Shown here piece by piece: positions 5,860 to 12,826 of a DNA stretch of 13,748 bases (its first letter is position 1; every line of letters starts with the position of its first letter). The translations under genes were made by a program, and so were the position numbers. The stretch lies in NCBI GenBank assembly GCA_025966215.1, contig JAOPVM010000324.1:1-13748 (forward strand), written 5' to 3'. The notes under the pieces were generated by a model that saw only the letters and a program-made list of their open reading frames with translations, made no database searches and was not told where the DNA came from. This DNA is from Klenkia sp. GTDB lineage: Bacteria > Actinomycetota > Actinomycetes > Mycobacteriales > Geodermatophilaceae.

Positions 5860-6339
5860 TCAGCTCCCGGTGTCGGCGCCGTCGGGACCGTTCACCTGGG
5901 CGAGGTGCTCGGGCAGCTTGGCGAGCTCGGCGTCGACGGTGTGCTGCACCAAGCGCGTGGTGGCGCCCTTCTGCACGAACCGGACCAGCTTCGAGCCGCC
6001 CTTGGGCTGGTGGGTGACGGTGATGGTGACCGCGGTGCCCCCGTCGTCGTCGGCCAGCTGGATGCGGGTGGTCCAGGTCTCGGGGGTGAGCTCCAGCCGG
6101 GTGGCCACGGTCGTCTGCGGTTCCCACTCGACGATCTCCCCACGCGGGGCGCCGTCACCGGGGGGACGGTCGGCCTCCAGGCGGCCGGGGACACAGACGA
6201 ACGTCGTCCCCTTGCCGGGCTTCCCGGTGACCACGTAGGAGACGTCGCAGACCGCGCAGTAGGGCTCGAGCACGGCCAGTGCGCGCCAGACCTCGGCCCG
6301 GCTCTGCGGGACCGTTCGGGTGCCGGTCGCGGTGGTCAT
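5860..6339 (-). CDS. SRPBCC-family (START/Bet v1-like) protein
   Basis: 159-aa protein with the polyketide-cyclase/START-like pattern. It opens with a strand ending in VPQSRAEVWRALA (10-22). The middle holds strands such as GEIVEWEPQTTVATRLEL (67-84) and TWTTRIQLADD (89-99), then TAVTITVTHQPKGG (102-115). It closes with a long helix at 125-148 that would line the cavity. The family binds hydrophobic ligands or acts in transport and cyclase roles; the ligand is unknown. The unusual CAVC at 28-31 puts two cysteines where the family usually has none. ATG at 6339 is supported by AGGAG four bases upstream. It lies between the GntR gene (172 bp upstream) and the hydrolase on the same strand, which suggests a local module. 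Confidence 0.78.
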   Translation of the reverse strand: MTTATGTRTVPQSRAEVWRALAVLEPYCAVCDVSYVVTGKPGKGTTFVCVPGRLEADRPPGDGAPRGEIVEWEPQTTVATRLELTPETWTTRIQLADDDGGTAVTITVTHQPKGGSKLVRFVQKGATTRLVQHTVDAELAKLPEHLAQVNGPDGADTGS

Positions 6340-6384
6340 GCAGCTCCTGACGGTGGGGCGGACGGGGGTTCGTGCCTGTCCCCG

Positions 6385-6390
6385 ACGGTA
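6385..6390 (-). promoter_or_regulatory. TAnnnT -10-like box upstream of the SRPBCC gene
   Basis: Minus-strand TACCGT lies 45 bp upstream of the ATG at 6339, in the 172-bp gap after the GntR gene. It suggests the SRPBCC gene has its own promoter. The -35 region has no clear match. The rest of the gap (6340-6511) shows nothing else I can support. Confidence 0.25.
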
Positions 6391-6511
6391 GCCGCGCCGC
6401 CTGGGGCTCCCCGCGCCCAGCCACGAGACCACCCGCGGGCTCAGAACGGCGGTGGGTCGTCCGCGGGGTCCACGGCGGGTGCGGGCAGCTCGGGCCGAGC
6501 GCCGCCGGGCC

Positions 6512-7252
6512 TCAGTGGCCGCTGACCGAGACCTCGAACTCGACCTGGCTGACGTCGGGGCGCAGCCGGGAGAAGGAGTGCACGAGCGGCTGGCCGGCGG
6601 GGTCGTGCACCGTCGTCCGCACCACCAGGAGCGGTGACCCGGCGCTGACCTGGAGCAGCTCGGCCTCGGCGGCCCCGGCGGTGGCCACGTCCACCTTGAT
6701 CCGGGAGTGCGCCAGCTCGGCCTCGTACTCGGTGCGCAGGAACTCGTAGAGCGAGCCGTGCCCGAAGTCCTCGGTCGCGGCCTTGGGGTAGGTCTCGGCG
6801 TGCAGGAAGGAGTGCACGACGTGGTTGGGCAGCCCGTCCACCGACCGCAGCCGGACCAGCTCCACCACCTCGTCGGCGGGGTCGAGGCCCAGCTCCGCGG
6901 CGACCGACGGCGGCACCGGCGCGACGTGCTGGGTGACCACCGTGGTGCCGACCTGGGCACCCCCCTCGGTCATCGCCGACCGGAAGCCGGCGATCCGGTG
7001 CACGAAGCTCTCGCGGTACTCGTGCCGGATGCCGGGTCGGGTGACGTACGTGCCGCGACCCTGCTCCCGCACGAGGTGCCCGTCGGCGACCAGGCCGTCC
7101 ACCGCCCGCCGCAGCGTGATCCGGCTGACCCCGTACTCCTCGCACAGCACCGGCTCCGGCGGCAGCAGCGTGTGCTCGGGCAACCCGGCGACGCGGCGGC
7201 GGAGGTGCTCCCGGACGGCGAGGTACTTGGGACCTGCCTCCGGGCTCGCCAC
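6512..7252 (-). CDS. GntR-family transcriptional regulator with UTRA domain (HutC subfamily)
   Basis: 246-aa regulator. The N-terminal winged helix-turn-helix spans about 8-72: LLPPEPVLCEEYGVSRITLR (29-48) and then the wing REQGRGTYV (62-70). The C-terminal UTRA effector domain spans about 90-243, with typical elements VVELVRLRSVDGLP, SLYEFLR near 167-173 and the final strand pattern VEFEVSVSG. UTRA regulators of this subfamily bind sugar phosphates or similar small ligands and usually act as repressors. The start is GTG at 7252, placed eight residues before the first helix; the ribosome site is weak (TAGG, eight bases upstream). The upstream region has a GTCTAGAC dyad, the core recognised by the related regulator DasR, so autoregulation is likely. 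The SRPBCC and hydrolase genes downstream are possible targets. The effector is unknown. Confidence 0.92.
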   Translation of the reverse strand: MASPEAGPKYLAVREHLRRRVAGLPEHTLLPPEPVLCEEYGVSRITLRRAVDGLVADGHLVREQGRGTYVTRPGIRHEYRESFVHRIAGFRSAMTEGGAQVGTTVVTQHVAPVPPSVAAELGLDPADEVVELVRLRSVDGLPNHVVHSFLHAETYPKAATEDFGHGSLYEFLRTEYEAELAHSRIKVDVATAGAAEAELLQVSAGSPLLVVRTTVHDPAGQPLVHSFSRLRPDVSQVEFEVSVSGH

Positions 7253-7275
7253 GGGGCGAACCTACGCCACGACGA

Positions 7276-7306
7276 GACGTCTAGCACGAGCAGACGTCTA
7301 GACGTC
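7276..7306. promoter_or_regulatory. Probable GntR operator: GTCTAGAC palindrome plus degenerate second copy
   Basis: GACGTCTAGACGTC (7293-7306) is a perfect 14-bp palindrome with the core GTCTAGAC (7296-7303). A partial copy, GACGTCTAG, begins at 7276, exactly 17 bp away. DasR/NagR-type UTRA regulators bind operators with the core GGTCTAGACC. The dyad is 41-54 bp upstream of the GntR start codon and would cover its probable -10 box, so repression of the gntR gene itself is the simplest reading. Confidence 0.6.
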
Positions 7307-7325
7307 ATGACGACGCCCAGGTCAA
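7297..7325 (-). promoter_or_regulatory. Candidate promoter of the GntR gene
   Basis: On the minus strand TTGACC (7325-7320) is a good -35 match. A 17-bp spacer follows, then TCTAGA (7302-7297) in the -10 position. The -10 match is poor, at three of six bases. TCTAGA is the centre of the operator palindrome, so a bound repressor would block the polymerase. Confidence 0.35.
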
Positions 7326-7338
7326 CAGCACTGCTGAC
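7321..7338. promoter_or_regulatory. Imperfect 18-bp dyad between the GntR and TetR genes
   Basis: GTCAACAGCACTGCTGAC has arms GTCAnCAG / CTGnTGAC, with seven of nine pairs matching. It overlaps the -35 candidate of the GntR gene. It may be a binding site for either adjacent regulator. Confidence 0.3.
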
Positions 7339-7364
7339 TCGCAACAGGATGGTCCACAACCCAT

Positions 7365-7380
7365 CTGGGATCGATCCCAG
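7365..7380. promoter_or_regulatory. Perfect 16-bp palindrome upstream of the first TetR gene
   Basis: CTGGGATCGATCCCAG reads the same on both strands and ends 75 bp before the TetR ATG at 7456. TetR repressors usually bind palindromes of about this size near their own promoter. A TAnnnT box, TACCCT (7410-7415), lies between the palindrome and the gene and could be its -10. The absence of a loop argues against a terminator. The intergenic stretch 7253-7455 otherwise holds only the dyads listed here. Confidence 0.45.
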
Positions 7381-7455
7381 GTCCCTGCCGGGGCTCCAGG
7401 AACCCGGTCTACCCTCAGCCCCCGACCCGCCCGCCTGCACCGACAGGACGCCTCG

Positions 7456-8046
7456 ATGGACCCCCAGCAACCCCGCTCGGCCGGTCGGCCCCGCGACCCC
7501 GGTCTGGACGTCGCGATCCGGGCCGCGGCGATCGAGCTCCTCGGCGAGGGCGGCCTGGACGCCTGCGCCCTCGACGAAGTGGCCCGACGCGCCGGGGTGG
7601 GCAAGGCGACGATCTACCGCCGCTGGCCCAGCAAGGAGGCGCTGGTGCTCGACGCCGTGCGCAACGCCACCACGCTGCCCGTCCCCGAGGGCGACCGCGG
7701 CAGCCTCGTCGAGGACGCCCGGGCGCACCTCGCCGGGCTCTGTGCGGCGCTGGGCACCCCGCTCGCCCAGGCGACCCGGCAGCTCACCCCCGACCTGCAC
7801 CGGCACCCCGAGCTCGTCGAGGTGCTCCGCGACGGCCGGGCCCGGGCCTGGGACGTCGCCACGGCCGCCGTCGTCCGGCGGGCCGAGGAGCGCGGCGAGG
7901 TCGCGCCGGGCGGTTTCCCCGAACTGGCGCTGCGGTCAGCCGCGGCCCTGCTGACCGAGCGCTTCCTGATGCGGATGGGCCCGGTCGACGACACCCTCGT
8001 CGAGGAGCTCCTGGACGCCGTCGTCCGCCCCCACCTGCACAGCTGA
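7456..8046 (+). CDS. TetR/AcrR-family transcriptional regulator (first of two)
   Basis: 196-aa regulator with an N-terminal TetR DNA-binding domain at about 16-65. The helix-turn-helix reads LDEVARRAGVGKATIYRRW (39-57), followed by SKEALV. The C-terminal part (about 75-194) is helical and resembles the C-terminal ligand-binding type common in actinobacteria, with a typical ending VVRPHLHS. The effector and targets are unknown. ATG at 7456 has AGGA seven bases upstream. A perfect 16-bp palindrome 75 bp upstream is a candidate autoregulatory operator. It diverges from the GntR gene, so the two regulators share a 203-bp control region. The second TetR gene starts 95 bp after its stop. Confidence 0.93.
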   Translation: MDPQQPRSAGRPRDPGLDVAIRAAAIELLGEGGLDACALDEVARRAGVGKATIYRRWPSKEALVLDAVRNATTLPVPEGDRGSLVEDARAHLAGLCAALGTPLAQATRQLTPDLHRHPELVEVLRDGRARAWDVATAAVVRRAEERGEVAPGGFPELALRSAAALLTERFLMRMGPVDDTLVEELLDAVVRPHLHS

Positions 8047-8099
8047 CACCCAGGACGATCCGACTGAGCGGTCTCGGTGACGGTGTCCCGGCGTGGCCC

Positions 8100-8118
8100 G
8101 CCCGGGTCGCTCCCGGGC
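8100..8118. terminator. GC hairpin between the two TetR genes
   Basis: GCCCGGG (8100-8106) and CCCGGGC (8112-8118) form a 7-bp stem with a 5-base loop, TCGCT. It could end transcription of the first TetR gene, though there is no T-tract. It could also act as an operator for the second, whose ATG is 23 bp downstream. Confidence 0.35.
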
Positions 8119-8141
8119 CCCTGGCCTGGGAGGATGCACGG

Positions 8142-8717
8142 ATGACCGGGGGCGATTGGCGGGAGCGCAAGAGGGACGCCACCCGGCAGCGGCTCTCCGA
8201 CGCCGCGTTCGAGCTCTTCGAGGACCGTGGCTACGACGCCACCCCGGTCAGCGACGTCGCGGTGGCCTCCTGGGTCTCGGTGCCCACGTTCTACATGTAC
8301 TTCGCCGACAAGGAGCACGTCGTCCTGCCCCCGCAGGACCACGACTGGATCGTCGCCGTGCTCGAGAGCACCCCCGCCGACCAGCCGCTGCCCGAGCGCA
8401 TCCGGCTCGGCCTGCAGACGATGATCGCCAGCCTCCCCCCGGAGAGCCACGCCGAGCTGCTGCGCCGGTGGCGGCTCGTGCTCACCGTCCCGGTGCTCCG
8501 GCGCCGGAGCATGGAGCGGGAGATGGCCTCGGCGCAGGTGCTGCTGGAGCACCTGGGCGTCGACCCGACGAGCTCGGACGGCGCTGCCGACACCGTCGTG
8601 GTCGCGGCCTGCATGAACGCCTCGACCACCTCGTTCCTGCGGTGGGCCGCCGGGGACGGGGAGCGCTCGCTGGCCCAGTTCGTCGACGAGGCGTTCGAGG
8701 CGTTGCGCTCGATCTAG
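8142..8717 (+). CDS. TetR/AcrR-family transcriptional regulator (second)
   Basis: 191-aa regulator. The TetR DNA-binding domain lies at about 10-62, with TRQRLSDAAFELFEDRGYDA (14-33) and then the helix-turn-helix VSDVAVASWVSVPTFYMYFADKE (36-58). The usual A-G turn between the helices is replaced by S-W (Ser43-Trp44), an uncommon turn. The C-terminal helices (about 75-190) show no recognisable ligand motif. ATG at 8142 is supported by GGGAGGA about seven bases upstream. Its stop (TAG 8715-8717) overlaps that of the converging metallophosphoesterase gene. The two TetR proteins differ clearly in their C-terminal domains, so they are not a recent duplication. Confidence 0.9.
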   Translation: MTGGDWRERKRDATRQRLSDAAFELFEDRGYDATPVSDVAVASWVSVPTFYMYFADKEHVVLPPQDHDWIVAVLESTPADQPLPERIRLGLQTMIASLPPESHAELLRRWRLVLTVPVLRRRSMEREMASAQVLLEHLGVDPTSSDGAADTVVVAACMNASTTSFLRWAAGDGERSLAQFVDEAFEALRSI

Positions 8718-9937
8718 GGCACCAACTCGATGACCGTGACCTCCGGACGTGCGCCCACCCGCATCGGCGGGCCCCAGTACCCCGCCCCCGCGGTGACGTA
8801 CAGCTGCGTGTCGCCCTGCCGGGACAGCCCCTCCACGGCCGGCTGGTCCAGCAGCACCGCGTAGTCGAAGGGCCACAGCTGCCCACCGTGGGTGTGCCCG
8901 GACAGCTGCAGGTCCACCCCGGCCCGCCGGGCCTGCTCGACCTGCACCGGCTGGTGGGCCAGCAGCACGACCGGGGTGGCCTCGTCCCGGCCGTCGAGGG
9001 CGGCGTCGAGGTCGGCGCCGTGCCCGGGCAGCCCGGACGCCGCCGCGGTGCGGTCGTCGATGCCGGCCAGGTCGAAGGTCGCCCCACCCCGGCCCAGCGC
9101 CACCCGCTCGTTGCGCAGCACGTCGATGCCCAGCCCGCCCAGGTGGGTCAGCCAGGCGTCGGTGTCCACGAAGTACTCGTGGTTGCCGGTCACGAAGAAC
9201 GCGCCCTCCCGGCTGACCAGGTCGCCCAGCGGTGCTGCGTCCTCGCGCAGCTCGGAGACCTCGCCGTCCACCAGGTCGCCGACGATGGCCACCACGTCGG
9301 CGTCCTGGGCGTTGATCGTCTCCACCAGCCGCTCGAACCGGCGCCCGCCGTAGGTCGCCGACAGGTGGCCGTCGGAGAACGTGACGATCCGGTAGCCGGC
9401 GAGCTCCGGGGCCAGCCCCGGGATGGTGATCGGCACCCGGCGCACCAGCGGCGCCGAGTTCGCCGCCCAGGCGCCGTAGCCGGCGGTGCTCACGGCGGCC
9501 ACCCCCGCGGTCACCGCGAGGGAGCGGGCCAGGAACAGCCGACGGGAGACGTCGGCGGGCTCGGGCGCCGGCTCGGGTTCCTCGGCAGCAGCGGGCACGA
9601 CGGCCGGCTCGGGGACCGGGCGGCGCCGCGCCACCGCCCGCAGCACCCAGCGGACCGGCTCCAGGACCAGCAGCGCCAGGAACGCGTAGAACGCGATGCC
9701 CAGCCAGGAGTAGCCGACCCAGTCCAGCGGGGTGGCGATCGCGGACGGGAGGTCTCGGCGGCCGACGACCGCGGCCACCGGCAGCACCAGGAGGACGACG
9801 GTGAGCACGGTCAGCCGGCGGCGGGTCGGGCCGCGCCGGGTGGTGCTGCGGACCAGCCGGAACCACAGCCAGCCGTGCAGCACGGCCATCGCGAGCAGGA
9901 CCACGGAACCGAAGCCGAGCAGGCCGATCAGGGACAA
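8714..9937 (-). CDS. Membrane-anchored metallophosphoesterase
   Basis: 407-aa calcineurin-like phosphoesterase. Three hydrophobic segments lie at about 2-26, 42-60 and 76-98. A Pro/Glu/Ala linker at 108-129 follows, then SRRLFLARSLAVTAGVAAV (131-149), a twin-arginine-like motif before a fourth hydrophobic stretch. The catalytic domain spans 165-407 and has the five metal motifs: SDGH (Asp189, His191), GDLVDG (Asp221), GNHE (Asn252), AHQP (His328) and GHTHGG (His348, His350). The domain order matches YkuE/YaeI-like enzymes, which are exported or membrane-bound, so catalysis is probably outside the membrane. The substrate is unknown. The start is TTG at 9937, with GGAG seven bases upstream. It lies 31 bp after the amidohydrolase on the same strand and is probably the last gene of that operon. 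Confidence 0.92.
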   Translation of the reverse strand: MSLIGLLGFGSVVLLAMAVLHGWLWFRLVRSTTRRGPTRRRLTVLTVVLLVLPVAAVVGRRDLPSAIATPLDWVGYSWLGIAFYAFLALLVLEPVRWVLRAVARRRPVPEPAVVPAAAEEPEPAPEPADVSRRLFLARSLAVTAGVAAVSTAGYGAWAANSAPLVRRVPITIPGLAPELAGYRIVTFSDGHLSATYGGRRFERLVETINAQDADVVAIVGDLVDGEVSELREDAAPLGDLVSREGAFFVTGNHEYFVDTDAWLTHLGGLGIDVLRNERVALGRGGATFDLAGIDDRTAAASGLPGHGADLDAALDGRDEATPVVLLAHQPVQVEQARRAGVDLQLSGHTHGGQLWPFDYAVLLDQPAVEGLSRQGDTQLYVTAGAGYWGPPMRVGARPEVTVIELVP

Positions 9938-9968
9938 GCAGGGGCTCCAGTCAGAGAGGGATCAGCAG

Positions 9969-10817
9969 TCAGACGCCGAAGACCCGCGCTGCGTTCCCGC
10001 CGAGCACCAGCCCGACTGTCTCGTCGTCGGGCAGCAACGCCGCGACCGCACGGGCGTTGGCCGCGGTGCCGGGCACCCCGGGCCAGTCGGTGCCGAACAC
10101 CATCCGCCGGGTGAGTCGGGCCCAGTCGTGCCGGGCGTAGTAGTCGCGCAACTTGCGCGGTGGGAGCCCGGAGAGCTCCAGCCACACGTTCGGCCTGGCC
10201 AGCGCCATGAACGCAGCGGCGTCGTACCACCAGCCGCGGCCGCCGTGGGCGAGCACGACGTCCATGCTGGGGAAGTCCCCCACCACCTCGTCGAGCAGCA
10301 CCGGGTCGGCGAAGCGGTTCATCGAGCCGGGGAACGAGCTGGTCCCCACGTGCACGACGACCGGCACGCCGCGGGCCCGGCACACCTCGTAGGCCGGGTA
10401 CAGCGCGCGGTCGTTGCAGGCGAACCCGGCGTGCACCGGGTGCAGTTTCACCGCCACCGCACCGAGGTCGAGCTGGCGCTCGACCTCCTCGCCGAGCGGG
10501 AAGTGCAGGTGCGGGTTGACGTTGGCGACCAGCCGGAAGCGCCCGGGGGCGTGCTCGACCACCGGCAGCACGTCCTCCACCGGCTGGATGCCGGTGGCCT
10601 TGGGGCTGTACTCGGTGAACAGCAGCGCGACGTCGACACCCTGCTCGGCGAACAGCGCGTCCAGCTCGGCCGGGCGCACGGTGCCCGCGTCGTCGTAGAC
10701 GCGGGCGAACACCTCGGCGTCGCCGAACCGCGCCGCCCAGTCGTGCCAGGCCTGCGTGAGGGTGGGCAGCCGGGCGGCGTGCACGTGCGCGTCGACCAGC
10801 CGGTGCCCGTCGATCAC
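9969..10817 (-). CDS. Amidohydrolase (amidohydrolase_2 family)
   Basis: 282-aa TIM-barrel metal-dependent hydrolase or decarboxylase. Metal-binding DAHVH lies at 9-13. KLHPVHAGF (124-132) follows, with His126, then VVVHVG (153-158) with His156, LAHGG (189-193) with His191, and FGTDWPG (241-247) with the catalytic Asp244. The family covers 2-pyrone-4,6-dicarboxylate hydrolase, ACMSD-like decarboxylases and others; the substrate is unknown. GTG at 10817 is chosen because it overlaps the CYTH-CHAD stop by four bases (GTGA), has AGGGG upstream, and places DAHVH at the expected N-terminus. Its tight coupling to CYTH-CHAD suggests a common process, although domain knowledge gives no obvious link. 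Confidence 0.9.
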   Translation of the reverse strand: MIDGHRLVDAHVHAARLPTLTQAWHDWAARFGDAEVFARVYDDAGTVRPAELDALFAEQGVDVALLFTEYSPKATGIQPVEDVLPVVEHAPGRFRLVANVNPHLHFPLGEEVERQLDLGAVAVKLHPVHAGFACNDRALYPAYEVCRARGVPVVVHVGTSSFPGSMNRFADPVLLDEVVGDFPSMDVVLAHGGRGWWYDAAAFMALARPNVWLELSGLPPRKLRDYYARHDWARLTRRMVFGTDWPGVPGTAANARAVAALLPDDETVGLVLGGNAARVFGV

Positions 10818-12697
10818 CGGGGCCGCCCCTGCTCCTCGGCGGTCACCGCGTTGAGCACCGGCGCCAGCGAGGGCCACAGCGCCCAGAAGTCGCGCTCGGC
10901 CCGCTGGGCCCGGGCCTCCTCCAGGGCGTGCAACCGGCCGTAGGTCCAGGCGTTCTCCCCGGCACCGAAGGCGGCGATGCCCAGCTGGCGGCACTGCTCG
11001 CGGGTGACCACGGTGTCCTGCCGGTCGCCCAGCACGTCCTGCAGCTGCTTCATCGCGTCGACCACGCCCATCGCCGGTCCGCCCAGCACCGGGGCGGCGA
11101 CCTCCGCGGTGTACCGGACCCGCTTGCCGGCCTTGCGCACCTCGTGCAGGGCCAGTTCGTAGGGCGTCTCCACGATGCCGGTCGACTCGTCCTGGTGCTC
11201 CGACGGCGATCCCAGCGGGGCGTCACCCCGCCCGGCGACCTCGGCGTCCTCGACGTGGTGACGCAGCCGCTGCACCGTGCGGCGCAGCACCTCGGCGACC
11301 AGGTCGGCAGCCTGCTCCGCGGCGCGCTCGGTCACCGGCGGCTGCTGGACCAGGTCGAACAGCGCGTCCAGCAGGGTCAGGTAGCGGGCGGTGCCCAGCA
11401 CCTGCAGCGCCCGGTCGGCGCCCCCGGTCTCGCCCTGCAGCTCGGCCTGCTGCAGCCGGGCGGCCACCGGGCCGAGCACCAGCTCGGGCGGTTGGGCGGC
11501 GACCAGCGCGCGCAGGTGCTCGAGGCTCACCTCGGCGTCCCGGGTGCCCGACAGCTCCTGACCCAGCCACTGCAGCTCGGCGCGGACCGGGTCGGTGCGC
11601 TCCCGGTCGAGCACCGGCCGGTAGGCGGCCAGGATGCTGCGCAACCGGCGACAGGCCACCCGGACCTGGTGCACACCGTCCGCAGTGCCGGTGCGGACCA
11701 TCACGTCGGCGCGCTGCAGCGCGGTGAGCTGGGCGGCCAGGGCGTCGACGACGACGTCCCCGGCCTTGGGGATCGCGGCGAGCCGGGCCTGCTCGGCGGC
11801 GGCCGCGGCGCGGGCCTTGGCCGCCTTCTTCGCGGCCTTCGCCTCGGCGGCGACCCGCTTGGCGTGCTCCTTGGCGGCCTTGGCGGCTGCCTTCTCGGCG
11901 GCCTGCACCGCCGCCTCCCGTCGGGCGATCTCCGCGGCCCGGGCCTTCTTGCCCTCCGGCAGCGGCTCCTCCTCCGCGGGCGTGGGCAGGTCCTCGGCCT
12001 CGTCCTCGCTGGCCGGGGGCTCGGCGCCGTCCTCGTCGAGGTCGGTGTCGGGCTGCTCGGTCGGCGGCGCGGGCGGCGGGGCGAGCCGCTCGGCGAGCAC
12101 GCGGGTCAGCTTCGACGGGGAGTCCGAGGCGTGGGCGCCGCAGAGCTCGAGCTCGGCACCGACGGCACCGAGCAGCTCCTCGCCGCCGTCCACGAGCTCG
12201 ATCTCGATCTCCCGCCAGGTGGTGACGACGGCGGCCTCCCCGGCGTGGGCCGGCAGCGCGGTGCCGGTGACGTGGTCGTCGGCGACCTCGGCCAGCACCC
12301 GGCCGTCCTCGGCGAGCAGCGTGACCACGGTGCGGCGGGTGTGCAGGGTGGCGACCTGCTCGGGGATGGCCCGGCGCACGATGCCCACGACCGGGGCGAG
12401 CACCGCGCGCGGCGGCGCCTTGACGGCCCGGCCGAGGGGGGACTGCAGCTCCAGGCGTGCACCGGCCGAGGCGGGCAGCTTGACGTGCCAGCCTGCGTCG
12501 GTGCCCCCGGTTCGCCGACGCAGGGTGATCTTCGCGCGCGCCAGGCGCAGGTCGCTGGTGTCGTAGTAGCTCGCGGCGAGCTCGTGCACCACCGCGGCGC
12601 CGACGGAGGCGACCCCGGGGACCCCGCTGAGGTCGGGCAGCGCGAACGTCTCCTCGACGTCGAACTTCCGCTCGATCTCGGTGTGCTGGCTGGCCAC
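10814..12697 (-). CDS. CYTH-CHAD fusion protein with acidic and Ala/Lys-rich linker
   Basis: 627-aa protein. The CYTH domain (about 5-205) has EIERK at 7-11, the ExExK signature of triphosphate tunnel enzymes, then ASYYDT (42-47), KITLRRRT (56-63), WHVKLP (70-75) and EIEIELVDG (163-171). The CHAD domain (about 312-612) has VHQVRVACRRLRS (342-354) and LHEVRKAGKRVRY (517-529), two conserved His/Arg/Lys helices. CYTH proteins hydrolyse triphosphates and CHAD proteins bind polyphosphate; E. coli YgiF has this order. Between the domains are an acidic, Pro-rich stretch (208-248) and an Ala/Lys/Glu coiled-coil-like stretch (249-308). The latter has AAKKAAKA-type repeats, like a histone H1 tail. GTG at 12697 is favoured because EIERK then lies near the N-terminus; the ribosome site AGGAG is ten bases away, slightly long. 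It is the first gene of a three-gene operon. Confidence 0.93.
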   Translation of the reverse strand: MASQHTEIERKFDVEETFALPDLSGVPGVASVGAAVVHELAASYYDTSDLRLARAKITLRRRTGGTDAGWHVKLPASAGARLELQSPLGRAVKAPPRAVLAPVVGIVRRAIPEQVATLHTRRTVVTLLAEDGRVLAEVADDHVTGTALPAHAGEAAVVTTWREIEIELVDGGEELLGAVGAELELCGAHASDSPSKLTRVLAERLAPPPAPPTEQPDTDLDEDGAEPPASEDEAEDLPTPAEEEPLPEGKKARAAEIARREAAVQAAEKAAAKAAKEHAKRVAAEAKAAKKAAKARAAAAAEQARLAAIPKAGDVVVDALAAQLTALQRADVMVRTGTADGVHQVRVACRRLRSILAAYRPVLDRERTDPVRAELQWLGQELSGTRDAEVSLEHLRALVAAQPPELVLGPVAARLQQAELQGETGGADRALQVLGTARYLTLLDALFDLVQQPPVTERAAEQAADLVAEVLRRTVQRLRHHVEDAEVAGRGDAPLGSPSEHQDESTGIVETPYELALHEVRKAGKRVRYTAEVAAPVLGGPAMGVVDAMKQLQDVLGDRQDTVVTREQCRQLGIAAFGAGENAWTYGRLHALEEARAQRAERDFWALWPSLAPVLNAVTAEEQGRPR

Positions 12698-12769
12698 GGT
12701 GCACCCACTCCTGCTCGGTCCTCCGACCGCGCCCGAACGACGTGGTCAGGGCCGTTGGTACCGCACGCA

Positions 12770-12784
12770 GGTGTTCGGCACACC
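12770..12784. promoter_or_regulatory. Inverted repeat between the divergent CYTH-CHAD and EEP genes
   Basis: GGTGT and ACACC arms flank TCGGC in the 129-bp divergent region (12698-12826). It could be an operator shared by both genes, but 5-bp arms are short and it may be chance. No strong -35/-10 pair is visible for the CYTH-CHAD gene. Confidence 0.25.
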
Positions 12785-12812
12785 TCGGAGTCGATCTTGG
12801 GGTGGGTCCGCC

Positions 12813-12818
12813 TACGGT
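12813..12818 (+). promoter_or_regulatory. TAnnnT -10-like box for a probable leaderless EEP transcript
   Basis: TACGGT ends eight bases before the ATG at 12827, with no purine-rich ribosome site between. The layout matches that of the MBL-fold gene and supports leaderless transcription. Confidence 0.4.
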
Positions 12819-12826
12819 GGCCGACG

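Noticed and set aside
8045..8087. GACACC / GGTGTC arms after the first TetR gene
   Set aside because: Six-base arms 31 bp apart are likely chance; the 7-bp hairpin at 8100-8118 is a better candidate.
8093..10114. Very long plus-strand open frame across the TetR and metallophosphoesterase genes
   Set aside because: It has Arg/Gly/Pro-rich composition with no domain motifs and is a shadow of well-supported genes.
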